Below are positions 53,693 through 63,693 of a stretch of DNA of 64,000 bases, one piece after another. The stretch is taken from positions 37,672,894 through 37,736,893 of the forward strand of contig CM020618.1 of assembly GCA_009829735.1 (NCBI GenBank). Direction: 5' to 3'. Position numbers and translations under genes: made by a program. Each line of letters starts with the position of its first letter. Position 1 is the stretch's first letter. The stretch comes from Pyropia yezoensis (lineage: Eukaryota; Rhodophyta; Bangiophyceae; Bangiales; Bangiaceae). Below the pieces are notes generated by a model. That model had not been told where the DNA came from and searched no databases. It saw only the letters and a list, made by a program, of their open reading frames with translations.

Positions 53693-54122
53693 GTGGTTGG
53701 GGTGGGTGTAGGACGCTGCGGGGGGAGAGCACTGTTGGGATGGCCAAGTAAGAGTCGTGGTTGAGTCCCATGCTAAGAAGAGCGGTTGCCAAAGCTGCGG
53801 TGAAGTGCATGTGCTCGAGCAAACTCGGAATGAGACAGTGTGACGCAAGTGTGATTGCTCACTTCGTCTGTATATTTCATCCGTGTATCCATCCATTCGG
53901 CGTTGACGTTCTTTGACCCAGTCTCTGCAAATGGCTGCTTCTAAGGCTGGTCGTCTGAGGACAGGCCGCGTTAGGTCCTCTTGAGTGCGGCGCCACCTGC
54001 ACCATTGTGTGCTCCCCCTGTCCGCCCGCACCGCTCGCCTCCTCCACTTGGCCTGCTTTCTCTTGTCTCTTCGTCCGCTCACGTTGCCAGCACGGTCGGC
54101 CCGCCCGTCCCGCTCCAAATCC
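53693..54122. other. Convergent 3' intergenic region
   Basis: Follows the lipocalin-like gene and precedes, tail to tail, the RNase H ORF on the other strand. Composition becomes more balanced from here to about 58.6 kb. No gene is seen. Confidence 0.4.
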
Positions 54123-54569
54123 TCACAAACCTAACTTTGCCATCCATGCCTCGTGGTCTGCGATTTTGTTGAAGGTGCGCGGAACCCAAGTCGCAACAAC
54201 CGAGCCGAATGGTTCAGCCAACGAGATTGCCTTGCACAGCTTCATACGCAGATGGCTGCGGCCGGGCAACACCTCCCTTGCCAGTGCCCGGATGGCCGTC
54301 TGACAGTCGCCGTGGACAATCAGCTGGCAGGTCGAGCGATGATGAATGTACTGCCGGGCCAGCTTGATGCCGTGGAGCAAGGCGTCCGCCTCGGCAACAG
54401 TGTTACTGCCGGACTGGTTCAGGAACCCTCTTGCCCGAGTCACCTCGCCCTGCTGCGGGTCGAGCGTAAGGGTGGCTGAAACGCAGCCATGGAGAAGGAC
54501 GGCACCCCAGCTGCCGTCGCCGGTGAACCTGTCGTAGCTGCCGTCAAAAAACAGAGTGTAGGTCTCCAT
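54123..54569 (-). CDS. Stand-alone RNase H domain protein
   Basis: The ATG at 54569 opens a 148-residue frame that is almost exactly one RNase H fold. The four expected acidic residues are present: D9 (FFDGSYD), E60 (NTVAEADALLHG), D88 (IVHGDCQTAI) and D138 (NKIADHEA). The order and the W-x-P-R-x-x-N-x-x-A-D ending (ATWVPRTFNKIAD) match the RVT_3 type found as a domain of plant-like reverse transcriptases and as stand-alone domesticated proteins. It would cut the RNA strand of RNA-DNA hybrids. No reverse transcriptase, integrase or long terminal repeat is seen nearby. It is therefore either a retrotransposon remnant with an intact domain or a domesticated enzyme. An upstream exon could exist. 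Confidence 0.8.
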   Translation of the reverse strand: METYTLFFDGSYDRFTGDGSWGAVLLHGCVSATLTLDPQQGEVTRARGFLNQSGSNTVAEADALLHGIKLARQYIHHRSTCQLIVHGDCQTAIRALAREVLPGRSHLRMKLCKAISLAEPFGSVVATWVPRTFNKIADHEAWMAKLGL

Positions 54570-55207
54570 CGACAGGTCGACAGCAAAATGGCGAGGGGAG
54601 TGGCGCCTGACTCATGGCAGGCCACACTCCCTTCGGCTGTTGAAGAAGACTCATCTGCCCGCCTGTCTTTGTAGTGCCTTACCAACAGCCCACGGCCCTC
54701 CTGAGCGCAGGGGTCATGAGAACCAAGGAACACAATTGGTCGATGCAAGCATGACTACTTTCTGGCCGCTCTGCCAGCGTCAGAGCTCTGCGCTCCGCAT
54801 ATCCTTCCAGAGCCTCTTTCTGCATCGCTCATGGATGTATGTATGCATGTATACGTACATACCATAGCTCTGTGGCCATGCCCTGCTTTCAAGCCGAGGG
54901 AGTACATCGTTGCTCTGGCTCTCCGTCAGACAACTGCCCTGACTTTCTCAGTCACTCCGTCACCAAGATGGCAGTGCTCGTGGACAGCTACAAGAGCTGT
55001 CGATGCTCTGTTTTCTCGATGACAGAGCCAGCCTGCAGCACTCGCGCAAAGACAAAGACTCCTCTCGCTTTTTGTCCACGCAGCAAGAGCGAACAAGAGA
55101 GCCACGCACACTGCAACATGCTCAGTTGACGAGCAGGTAATATAAAGGAACAAGAGCACGCAAACACCACCAAGAAGCCCCGTACCCAACCAAAGCCATG
55201 AACAGCG
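54570..55207. other. Intergenic region of balanced composition
   Basis: No recognised coding pattern. A TATA-like TAATATAAAG lies at about 55138-55147 on the plus strand, but no adjacent plus-strand gene is identified. Confidence 0.35.
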
Positions 55208-56721
55208 TCATCCAAAGCCCGTCTCCCACTCTCGGAAGTTCAGCAGTTGCTCGGACAGGTCCTCTTCCGCTTCATTCATCGGCGGCAGGCCTTGCAAATG
55301 CGTGCGCAAGAGTGCATGAAAGTCAGCCGAAAAGTCCATCGGCTCTCCCCCCACAAAGCTATCCGCCAGGCTCATCTCCGCTTGAAGACTGTCAGGAGAG
55401 ATGGCGTCCGAGGCATCGGTTGCCTGGGCGCCCTCGCGTATCCCGGCCGTCGCTGCATGCACCCGAGTAGAACAGGTCCCATCGAGGGCGGACTGGCGTG
55501 AAGCTGTCTTCTCCTCTGAGACCTCAGCCGTCACTTTGGAAGTTGCTGCATCACTGCCGATGCGCGCCGTCGGAGTGGACGACCCTTGGCCTTCCCCCAC
55601 CGAGAAGTGCGCAGCGTCCATGGTGGGCGGCACGCAGGCAGCTGCACTCTCATGTCCAGACACCTGCGGTGCAGGAGCGGCGGGAAATGCACTCTTCTGC
55701 TTACGCCCATGCTCCTTCGGGAGTGTGTTCCGAGACCCAGAACGCTTTTTTACCGGAGATGTGGTGCGGTTTTGCCCTTGCGCCTGCTGCATCATGGAAA
55801 GGGTGCGAGGCACAGAACCGCCGCTGCGGGCCAGCTGGAACTCGTACGTGCACATTGGTCCGTCTTGTGTCGACCCCCTTGGCTTCCGCACCACTCGAAA
55901 TCGGTCGGAGCAGAATAGGAGCCGCTTCACAGTGCGTGCGCAATCAGGGGCATGAGCCATCACGACCCGGTCTGTGCCACACGGGGCACGACGAAGGGCC
56001 ACATACGATTGCACTTCTTGAGCAGATGCAGACATGCGGCCGCCGAGAGCGGACAGCAGCGCATCGTGTACAACGTCGGTCTGTCAAGAATGAAGAAGCG
56101 CACAACCTCCAGCAGCACCGGAAAGAAGCACAAGCGTAGGGAGCAGACGTCTTCTACAGCAACGTGTGAGTATGAGCTCCGGTCACATCCCCTCCTCTTC
56201 ATAGCCAGGCTGATGCATATCCTCCATGTTGACCCGAAGACAGGAGCGGCGTCTTCATCTAGCGAGATCTTGCTTACCTTGTTTACGAATGCATCCGCCC
56301 ATCCATCATCCCCGGTGGTCGGCGGTGCCACTGCATGCAAGCCGTTTACCCCGCTACGGTTGTCGGTCCCGTGCTGGCAGTCGCTGCGGCGTCGCTTGTC
56401 GCGGCCCCCCCGCAGTGCACCCCCCGCGCGTCCTTCATGCAGACCATGCTCAAACGGCAGCGCAAGTGGCTTGATCGTCTCTAGGGCCGCATGCCGAGAA
56501 GGTGCACTGGCGCAACCAGTGCGTCCCACATCATCCAAGCTGCCGTGATGGCGCTTCCCGCTGGATGCCCCGTGTGGAGACATAAGAGGATGAAAGCAGT
56601 AGCGGGCCTCTTCTCCTCGTGTTGAAAGAAATAGATAGCTCCGAGTAATGGTGGAAGAGCGGCCGACCGCGGATTGTGAGGGTCTCGCTGCAAACGGGGA
56701 GTCCTCCTTCGCCCCAGCCAC
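55208..56721 (-). CDS. Intron-containing gene of unknown function
   Basis: On the minus strand an upstream open frame (about 56721 down to 56278) ends with GWADAFVNK and a strong AAG/GTAAGC donor. The intron 56081-56277 (197 bases) ends in TTCTTGACAG. The next exon, 56080-55208, is phase-compatible and gives 290 residues to a TGA. Exon 2 begins TDVVHDALLSALGGR and contains a compact Cys/Arg-rich segment (DRVVMAHAPDCARTVKRLLF, FRVVRKPRG, TYEFQLAR). A Ser/Thr/Ala-rich linker follows, and an acidic C-terminus (LLNFREWETGFG). I recognise no family. The acidic, Ser-rich C-terminal half could be a transcriptional activation region, which is speculation. The true first exon is not fixed: a second open minus-strand frame covers 57158-56481. 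Confidence 0.55.
56081..56277 (-). other. Predicted intron of the unknown minus-strand gene
   Basis: Donor AAG/GTAAGC (on the minus strand, exon end at 56278) and acceptor TTCTTGACAG ending at 56081. Both are phase 0, and the flanking exons are open in the joined frame. Confidence 0.65.
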
Positions 56722-58590
56722 ACGAGCAAAGAGGCCGTGAGAGAATGCATGGAAACGGTGGGTGCGCCCCCTACTCCCCCCGTGAGCATCGAGCAGCGGT
56801 CGAATAGGGCCAGAGATGGATGCGGTTGTGCAGAGCTCGGGGACGTGGGGGACGGCGACTCCGAGAGGCGAGTCTCTGCAAGGTCCAACACAGGCTCGTG
56901 CGTAATGGAATTCACCGCGGCCTGTGCAGGCAGACGACAGACTTCTGGGTGGTAGCTGGAGAGCACAAATACTCGCGGTGACGGCGAGAGCCGTGGCGAT
57001 GGAATGTTCCTACGACGTTGTAGATGCTGGGATGCCACACTATCGTTGGAGCAGCGCTCAAAGAGGGCCGCGGCGCATGCGCTGTCCATCTTCAGGCATA
57101 GGAATCCGGGGAAGCACAGATTGCGAAGCAGGGCCCTCGCACTGCCTCGACCAATCATGCCACGGGGAGGTCCTGTGGCCGCCTCATCTCGTCTGAGGCG
57201 CTAATTGATATGGCATGCGGGCGTCACCAACCTGATCAACAGCCATTGAGGAACCGCCACTCGGATAGCACCCGTTTTAACGCCAACGGACATCACACGG
57301 GCAGCAGCAGGCACCATTGCATCGTCTGCGGGCGCCCTCAGCGGCGTGGCGCGCCCGGCGCAGCTATCTGAGCTGCCGCGAGGTGCATGCATTGCCGAGA
57401 CTACCTTCACCAAAGATACCGCAGGGCCATCGAGTCTCGTGATGCTCGGCAACCAGGCCTTCCGCCTGCGCTAGGAGCTGGACAGATGTCGAGGGAGGAA
57501 ACGGGCCAAAGTGACTGCTCAACCGCTCTTCTTACCGTGGCTTGGCCCAGGCAAACGGGTGAGGCGTGCCCGTTTCGTGTTCCGCGGATTGACATGCTTG
57601 TTTTACAGACAGGCTGGGGCGAAATCGTTTTCCGGTGTCAGAGCTTTCTGTCAGAGGCATCAGTCTGTGGATCACCCTTGCACTCTGGCGTTGAAAATAC
57701 ACACCGTACTTGTCCCAGTGTTGTTAATCGGCAACATGTACTGTATTTTGAGTAGGGCGTGATGTCGATTCGAGAGTGGTGACGTGTCGCGCGTACGCAT
57801 AGCTGCCGTAGCTGGGTATTCACCTCTTCCAAGAAGCTTCTCCCTGCCGCGGGAGGCATCCCGCTCTTTCCTGGCCGCATACGGGTCCCTGTAGCAGTTT
57901 ACATCACGTGGTTGGGGGGTGTCCCGTGTGGCATCGTCGGCAGCTACGGTGGCCGCCCGCGGCCAGACGCCACGATGGTCGCAATGCTGCCCATTGCGGC
58001 CATGCTGGGAAAGGCCGATACGGCCTTCAAGGCCGTCGGCGGCAGCAGCATCATCTTTAACCTGTGCGTTCATCGGGGGAGAGCAGAGGACAATCGGAGT
58101 GCTTCGAGTTTTTTGGAAGGGCTTGCGCTGTGGTGAGTAGCAAGCCATGACTAGGAGGCGAGCGCCGGCAGTGGGGGGGGGGTGGCTGTGGGGTGTACTG
58201 CCTTGAGTGTGTTGTGCGCCGGCCGCACCTGGCGGCTGCGCGTGGCAAACCAGTCAAACTGATATTGGTCTAAGGGTGTCTGTGTCTGTCCTTTTCGTCT
58301 GCGCTATTGGCTGTGAGCGCTTGGCGGCGCCAGTATACGCCACCGCATCTTTGGGAAGAACATCCGGTGCATTGAGGTGCGTGCGGTTTGCCTGGCTTCG
58401 CTAGTCCTGTTCCCGAGTTGCCTGGCTCTGGCCGCTGAGCGCTGTGGCCTGCTTAGCTGGTGTGCAGCTGTGCTTTCCGGTATCCCGTACCCGCTGTCCC
58501 GCTATCGTGCCTCCCCGCCATGTTTCCTTCCGTTCCTTCCCTGCTCACCCGCCTTCCGGCCCTCCGCTCAATTGTCTTTCCCCCCCTCAC
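56722..58590. other. Balanced-composition region, probable unresolved exons
   Basis: Several modest open frames occur on the minus strand (57158-56481, 57452-57201, 58072 down to about 57822, the last ending near an AGAG/GTGAAT donor-like site). Overlapping ones lie on the plus strand (57912-58136, with a hydrophobic MVAMLPIAAMLGKAD segment). They look like exons because codon use is varied, but I could not join them into one protein or identify a family. Confidence 0.3.
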
Positions 58591-59794
58591 ATGACGCTCT
58601 CCCCCGCGACCTTCGGTGTGTACCTCTGTTGCCGCCTACGTCTTGCCGTGGTGCCTTGCTTGCAGTACCCCGACGGGGACCTCCAGTCATTTCAAATCTA
58701 CCGCATGAACATTGAGAGGCTGCGGGAGGTCATTGCCGATGCCCAACCTCCTCCCTTCCCGACTGCGTTTCTCAAACCCAAGGTAACGTCAGGCGCTCGC
58801 TCCTCTCCTCCCTGTTTGGCATACTGTTTCCATTGTATCGCTCTCACTTTGTTAGGGCACCTGTTGGCTTTGCTGCAGCTCTCGCGATTTGCAGGAGGGT
58901 CTGAGTCTGACTTAAAATGCCGGATGTCCACTCTTCCACCCGTGTGATTCTGCTGTTCTTCATGGACACGCGGCGCCTGTTTTTGCGCCCGCCTTCACTA
59001 CCATTCCCTTTCTGGGCTTTGTCCGTGTACAGGATGTCAAACAGATTTCGGTTTGGACATCGCCCCACTTTACCGAGTCCGTCAAGACGGACGCAGATGT
59101 GCGGGCCATTCCAGATGGTGGCTGGCTTTTTTGGTCCAAGGACAGTGCCGATGAGGAGGCCATCCCCAGGCGGGGGGTGAAGCTGGACGGCTCCCACATT
59201 TCCAAGAAGAAGGAGGAGGCCGCGGCGGCCTCTCGGTCTGACTACGCCAGCGATCAAGCACTCCAGGATACGGCTATACGACTGTCGCGGCAACTACTGA
59301 TGACCTCACTACATGCCGCGTCGACGTCGTCGTCATCGTCGTCGTCGTCGTCGTCGACTTCCACTGTCACCGACGCTGAAGTCTCTTCCCCATCCGACTC
59401 TTCCGGCGCCGCCCCCTCCCCACCTCGGGCCTCCCCCCTCTCCCGCAGCTTTGCGGTCCTCCCCATGCGCGGCGTGCGGCGGCGCCCCCCCCCCCCCGGC
59501 CTTACCCAGTGGCAGTACGACCGGGTGGTTGACCTGGCCGTTGACGCGGACGCGGGGTTGCTGACGCTGGCGCGGAATTTTGGCGACGACCCCGCCGCCT
59601 TTCGGCGCGCCGCACTGCGGCTGCTCGGCCGTCGTGACCCGTCTGCCATCCTCCTGTCCGCCACGCCGGGGGAGGTGTTAGCCGCCGCAGATGGCGGGGC
59701 AGCGGTGGGAGCGGCGGACGACGACTCGGGGGGGGGGTCGTTGTCGCCACTGGCACGTGTGGAGCCGCAGGTGGAGCTGGCGAGCAGGAGTTAA
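58591..59794 (+). CDS. Multi-exon gene of unknown function
   Basis: Two exons are well supported. One ends at 58782 (LKPK, with AAG/GTAACG donor) and the next runs 59033-59794 (acceptor TGTACAG, starting DVKQISVWTSPHF and ending at TAA). Phases match. The first part can be read from ATG 58591 straight through, or with a 48-base intron 58618-58665 (acceptor CTTGCAG) before YPDGDLQSFQIYRMN. The N-terminal half is ordered: IYRMNIERLREVIADAQPP, then IPDGGWLFWSKDS. The second half has a long Ser run (TCG/TCA repeat at about 59330-59355) and a helical region (WQYDRVVDLAVDADAGLLTLA, AFRRAALRLLGRRDP). I recognise no family. Confidence 0.6.
58783..59032 (+). other. Predicted intron of the unknown plus-strand gene
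   Basis: Donor AAG/GTAACG and acceptor GTGTACAG, phase 0 on both sides, 250 bases. Confidence 0.65.
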
Positions 59795-60686
59795 TGGGGT
59801 TTGGGGGGGGGAGTGGGGAGAGGGGTGGGCGGTGTGACGCGCGGCGGCAGCCATTGCTCTTGTCGTTGGGGGGAGCTGCGTGCATAGCGAGTTCACCCCT
59901 TCCGGTTGTCACTTCTTCCGCCCACCGTCGGCTCAATGTCGTCACAGCCGGTCCGCTGGTGTCTTCTTCTCTGCAAGGAGGCCCCACGCTGGCGGCAGTG
60001 GCGGCGGCGGCGGCGTCCCTCGTCAGGACAGTCGGCCAGGTAGCAGCCCAACCTGCTGCCTCCATTTCGCCTTCCCCGCGGGGCCTGGACTTATTCGTGC
60101 GGGGGGTGAGCAGCGTACTCCGCAAGGTGCTTGTCTCCCGCCCAGTCGATCTCAGTCCGCTTCGTCTCCCTCTTCTTTTCTTCTTGACTTTGGCCACCCG
60201 TGTGCCCTGGCTCCCTCGACGGACACGAGACCGTCTGCCTGCAGAGCCGATCTCGCCCGTCCAATCAGAACTGTGCTGTGCTGTTCGATGTTCCCATTGG
60301 CCACGCCCGTATTTTTTTCGCCACCTCCATAGATTAATCAAGTAAAAAGCAAAAAACGTTGTCCCAGCTCTTGAGAGCGGCGCATACGCAGATGTTTAGC
60401 TAGCATCACTTGATTACGCCAAAGGTGGCCCCTGTCCCAGCACCCAAGACACAGCGTCAGTGCACCGTCACTGCTTTTGGGGATCTGGACGGCGGCCTCG
60501 TCGGGAGGCACCGTCCGCGGCGCTCCCTCCCCGCTCACATCCTCCCCCCCCCCACCCCCCCCTTGCCACCGTGGCGCCCTGCACCCCCCCCCCTCCCTCC
60601 CATCCTCCCGTCCCCCCCCCCCGTCCCCCCCCGCCGTCCCCCCCCCCCCCACCCCCCCAACCTCCGCTGGCCTTTCCCCACACCCA
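59795..60686. other. Intergenic region
   Basis: Contains moderately balanced sequence to about 60480, then C runs up to the next start codon. No gene is identified. Confidence 0.4.
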
Positions 60687-60935
60687 ATGGCGGCCCTCGC
60701 GGCGGCGTTTGTGCCGCCGCTGCTGCCGCCGCCGCCGCCACTCCTCCCCGGCTGGCGTGGCGGGCGGGCCCTCCGCGGCCGTCCCCGCCCGCCCCCCCCG
60801 GCCACGTACCGCGGCCGTCGGCGGCGACGGAGGGTGGGCGCGCCGGCGGTGGCGACGGCCAGGGCGCCGGGGGCGGCAGCGCCGCCGCCGTCCCCCCCTC
60901 CCTCTTCTGGGGGGGAGTCGGCGGCGGCGGCGGCG

Positions 60936-60966
<31 letters not shown>

Positions 60967-62171
60967 AGGCTGCGACGGCAGCGGGGGGTACGGGGGGGGG
61001 AGTGGTCCCCCCCCCGCCGCCCGCGCACTTTATCAACCTGACCAACGGCGTCGAGGCGCTGCCCGCCCTCGTCCCCGCCATCGTGCCGCTCGACGCTGTG
61101 CGGTACACCCGCCTCCAGTCGTCGACGTGCGAGGCGGGGGACCTGGCGGGGCTCCTGCTGCACGCAGACGCGGGGTTGCTGATGCACGCCGCCCTCGGCG
61201 GTGCCGTCTACGTGTACGACCTGGGCAGCCGCAACGCCGCCCGGGGGGTGCCCCGGTCCCTGTGGTATGGCCTCCCGTTTGTGGCGTTTGCGGCCAACTA
61301 CTTTTGGTACGACGTTGGGCGGCGGCCGTCCCCCGCAGAGGCGCCAGCAGCGGCAACGGCCGGCGCGGGGTCTGGCGGTCGTAGTAGTAGCAGTAGCAGC
61401 AGCAGCAGCAGCAGCAGCAGCGCCGCCGCCGCCGCCGCCGCCACTGCCAGTGGCCGTGACGGGTCGGCGGCCGCGACCAAGGACGACGATGGCATGGCGG
61501 GCGTGCCGCCCGTGTGGGTGCGGGGCCTCAACGTTGCGCGGCCGTGGCGGGACGCGTGCGCGCGGCTGGACCGGCGGGCCAAGAAGCGGATGCGCTACTA
61601 CCGCCCGTTTGCCCACGCCATGGGCTCCCCGCCCGTGCGGCTGTACGGCGTGTACGGGCGCGCCACGCGCATGGACGGCCAAAAGGGGGCGTACGCACAG
61701 CTGACCGCCGCTTGCTACGCCACCGCCGCGGCTGCCGCCGGCAATGGCGGCTGTGGCGGCGGCGGCGGTGGCGGCGGCGGTGGCGGCGGCGGCGGCGGCG
61801 GCGATGGCGACGGCGGGAGGATGGCGACCGGGGGGGGCGTGCCCTTCGCCGCCCCCCCCTTGCCGGGCGCAGCTCCCACCGTGGCGGCGGCAGCGGCCGC
61901 CGCTGCTGACGCGGCGGCGGCCGCCGCCGTCGCTGCCGGCGGCACCGCCGCCGACGCGGCGGTGGCGGCGGAAGAGGCGGCCATGGAGGTGCGTCTGCGG
62001 GCGGTGGGGCTCCTCGTCTACCGGCCTGGAACGACGGGGGCGCAGCTGGTGGCGGCGGCCGCGGCGCTGCCGCCGCGGCCGGCGTCGTCGCCGGGGTGGT
62101 CGCCGCCACCCCCCGCCGCTGGAGGCGGGGGGGTGGGGGGGTGGGGGGGGGGGGGCGGGGGCAGGGGCTGA
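60687..62171 (+). CDS. Conserved plastid-type protein of unknown function
   Basis: The 494-residue product starts at ATG 60687. Residues 1-65 are Pro/Arg/Ala-rich and suit a plastid transit peptide. After a poly-Ala run comes the ordered part: HFINLTNGVEALPAL, then RLQSSTCEAGDLAGLLLHAD, LLMHAALGGAVYVYDLGSRN, RSLWYGLPFVAFAANYFWY. From memory this arrangement (F-I-N-L-T-N-G, then I/L-Q-S-T/S-x-C-E, then a V-Y-D-x-G segment and a Trp-containing helix) is shared with uncharacterised chloroplast proteins of plants and algae. A Ser run encoded by an AGC repeat (61379-61422) and Gly/Ala runs interrupt it. The later RPWRDACARLDRR and RLYGVYGRATRMDGQKGAYA segments are also ordered. Biochemical role unknown. 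Confidence 0.6.
61379..61422. repeat. AGC/AGT trinucleotide repeat encoding serine
   Basis: GTAGTAGTAGCAGTAGCAGC continuing as AGC units; encodes about 13 serines within the plastid-type protein. Confidence 0.9.
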
Positions 62172-62560
62172 TTGACGGCCCCTAGCGAGGAGGTGGTGTG
62201 AGTTTTGGAGACGAGGCCTGGGCGGGGGGGGCGGGATAGCGGGGGGCGGGGGAGGGCGGACGGCGCCCCCCACCCCCTTTGCCCGTCGCAACCCCCCACC
62301 CGTGCAGGTGCGCAGAGCCGTCCCCTTTGGCCTACGAGCGCCTGTCTGCTGCCACCTGGTTGCTTGTCGTCTGTTTTGTAGGGGTGGGGTGGATGGGGGG
62401 CGCGGCAGCCCCGCCGGCTGCCGCCACCCCCCTGCCCTACACCCCACCACCCCCCGCACACACGCACACCCGCCCACCCCACTGCACCGTGCGGGGCGGC
62501 GGGGTCCCCCGCTTGCAAAAGGGCAACTCCTCTTGCGCCCCCCCCCCCCCCCCCCCCCCC

Positions 62561-62711
62561 GCCCCCCGTCCCCCTTCCATCCTCTGTCCCCTTTCCCGTT
62601 TGTTTCCTCCATCCCCCCCCCCCCCCCCCCCCCCCCCGCCCCCCGTCCCCCTTCCATCCTCTGTCCCCTTTCCCGTTTGTTTCCTCCATCCCCCCCCCCC
62701 CCCCCCCCCCC
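62561..62711. repeat. Tandem duplication of a ~75-base C-rich unit
   Basis: The segment starting GCCCCCCGTCCCCCTTCCAT at 62561 is repeated from 62638 with only C-run length differences (unit 74-77 bases). Confidence 0.9.
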
Positions 62712-62924
62712 GCCCACCCCCCGCGCACTCCTCTTTCCCCCCCGCTCTCTCTTTCTGCCGCGGTCTCCCCACGCACCATTGCAGAGCGCAGTAGACAACG
62801 CGTGCCGGGAGCGGGGGGGAGCGCGGGGGGAGGGGGGCGACGGTGCGCCGGTAGGGGCCGTCCTCCCCCGCCGGCGCCGCCGCCCATGCGCGCGGCCGCT
62901 CACCCCGCACCGACGCTGGCACCG

Positions 62925-63050
62925 GCGGCAGCGGCAGCGGCAGCGGCAGCGACAGCAGCAGCGGCAGCAGCAGCGGCAGCGGCAGCGGCAGCGGCAGCGG
63001 CAGCGGCAGCGACAGCGGCAGCGGCAGCGACAGCGGCAGCGGCAACGGCA
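62925..63050. repeat. GGCAGC hexanucleotide satellite
   Basis: About 20 GGCAGC units with GACAGC and CAGCAGC variants. Confidence 0.9.
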
Positions 63051-63693
63051 GGTACCAACAGCGACAGCGACAGCGGCCACCCCCGCCGACGAGGTCGCCG
63101 CGCCCACCCCCCGTCGCGAAGGCCGGCGGGCGCGGGGTGCGCGAAGGGTGCGTGGTGCCCCGCCGCGACGGGCGCGGCGGTGGGGTGGACGGGTGGGCGA
63201 CCGGGGGCGGGCGGGGGGGGCGGTCGCGCCCCCGCAGCCGGCGGCGCGCGGCCGTACGGTGCGCGCGCGGTCGGGCGGCGGCGCCGGTGGGCGCTCTCCG
63301 CGCGCCCGCGCGACAGCCATTGGCCAGTCGACCACCACCGACAGACACCGCCTGTGGTTGCCAGGATCACGTGGCGGCCCAACGCGCATCGCACGGTGGC
63401 AGCCGCCTTGCAGCCGCGTCCCACCTCGAGGCATCGTGACCGCGGCGGTCTCCATCCGGTCCGCTGGCCGCCGTCCCCCCCGTCATCACCCCCCCTGCCC
63501 TTGTCGGGCAACGCCCACCAGCGTTTCCCAGGTGAGTACCCCCACCCCCGTCGATCCGCCCCGCGATCCACCAGCTGATCTGCGTCCTTGCTGTGGCGGT
63601 GCCCGTCCTTCCTGCCCTTTGCCCGCTCCGCGCTGCCTCAGCTTCATCCACGTCCCCTTGAGACGGACACCCCCGGCCCCCCTGCCGCCCGCC

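Larger units (their letters stand above)
62172..63693. other. Repeat-rich intergenic region
   Basis: Contains a 77-base tandem duplication and a GGCAGC satellite (listed separately). Long open frames on both strands are products of these repeats. The last 200 bases are probably the promoter and leader of the aminotransferase. Confidence 0.5.

Noticed and set aside
62925-63050. GGCAGC array as a possible CRISPR-like repeat
   Set aside because: Units are six bases with no spacers, a simple satellite in a eukaryotic genome.
60468-63455. 995-codon minus-strand open frame
   Set aside because: It is the antisense shadow of the plastid-type gene and of the GGCAGC repeat; its Arg-rich content follows from the opposite strand.
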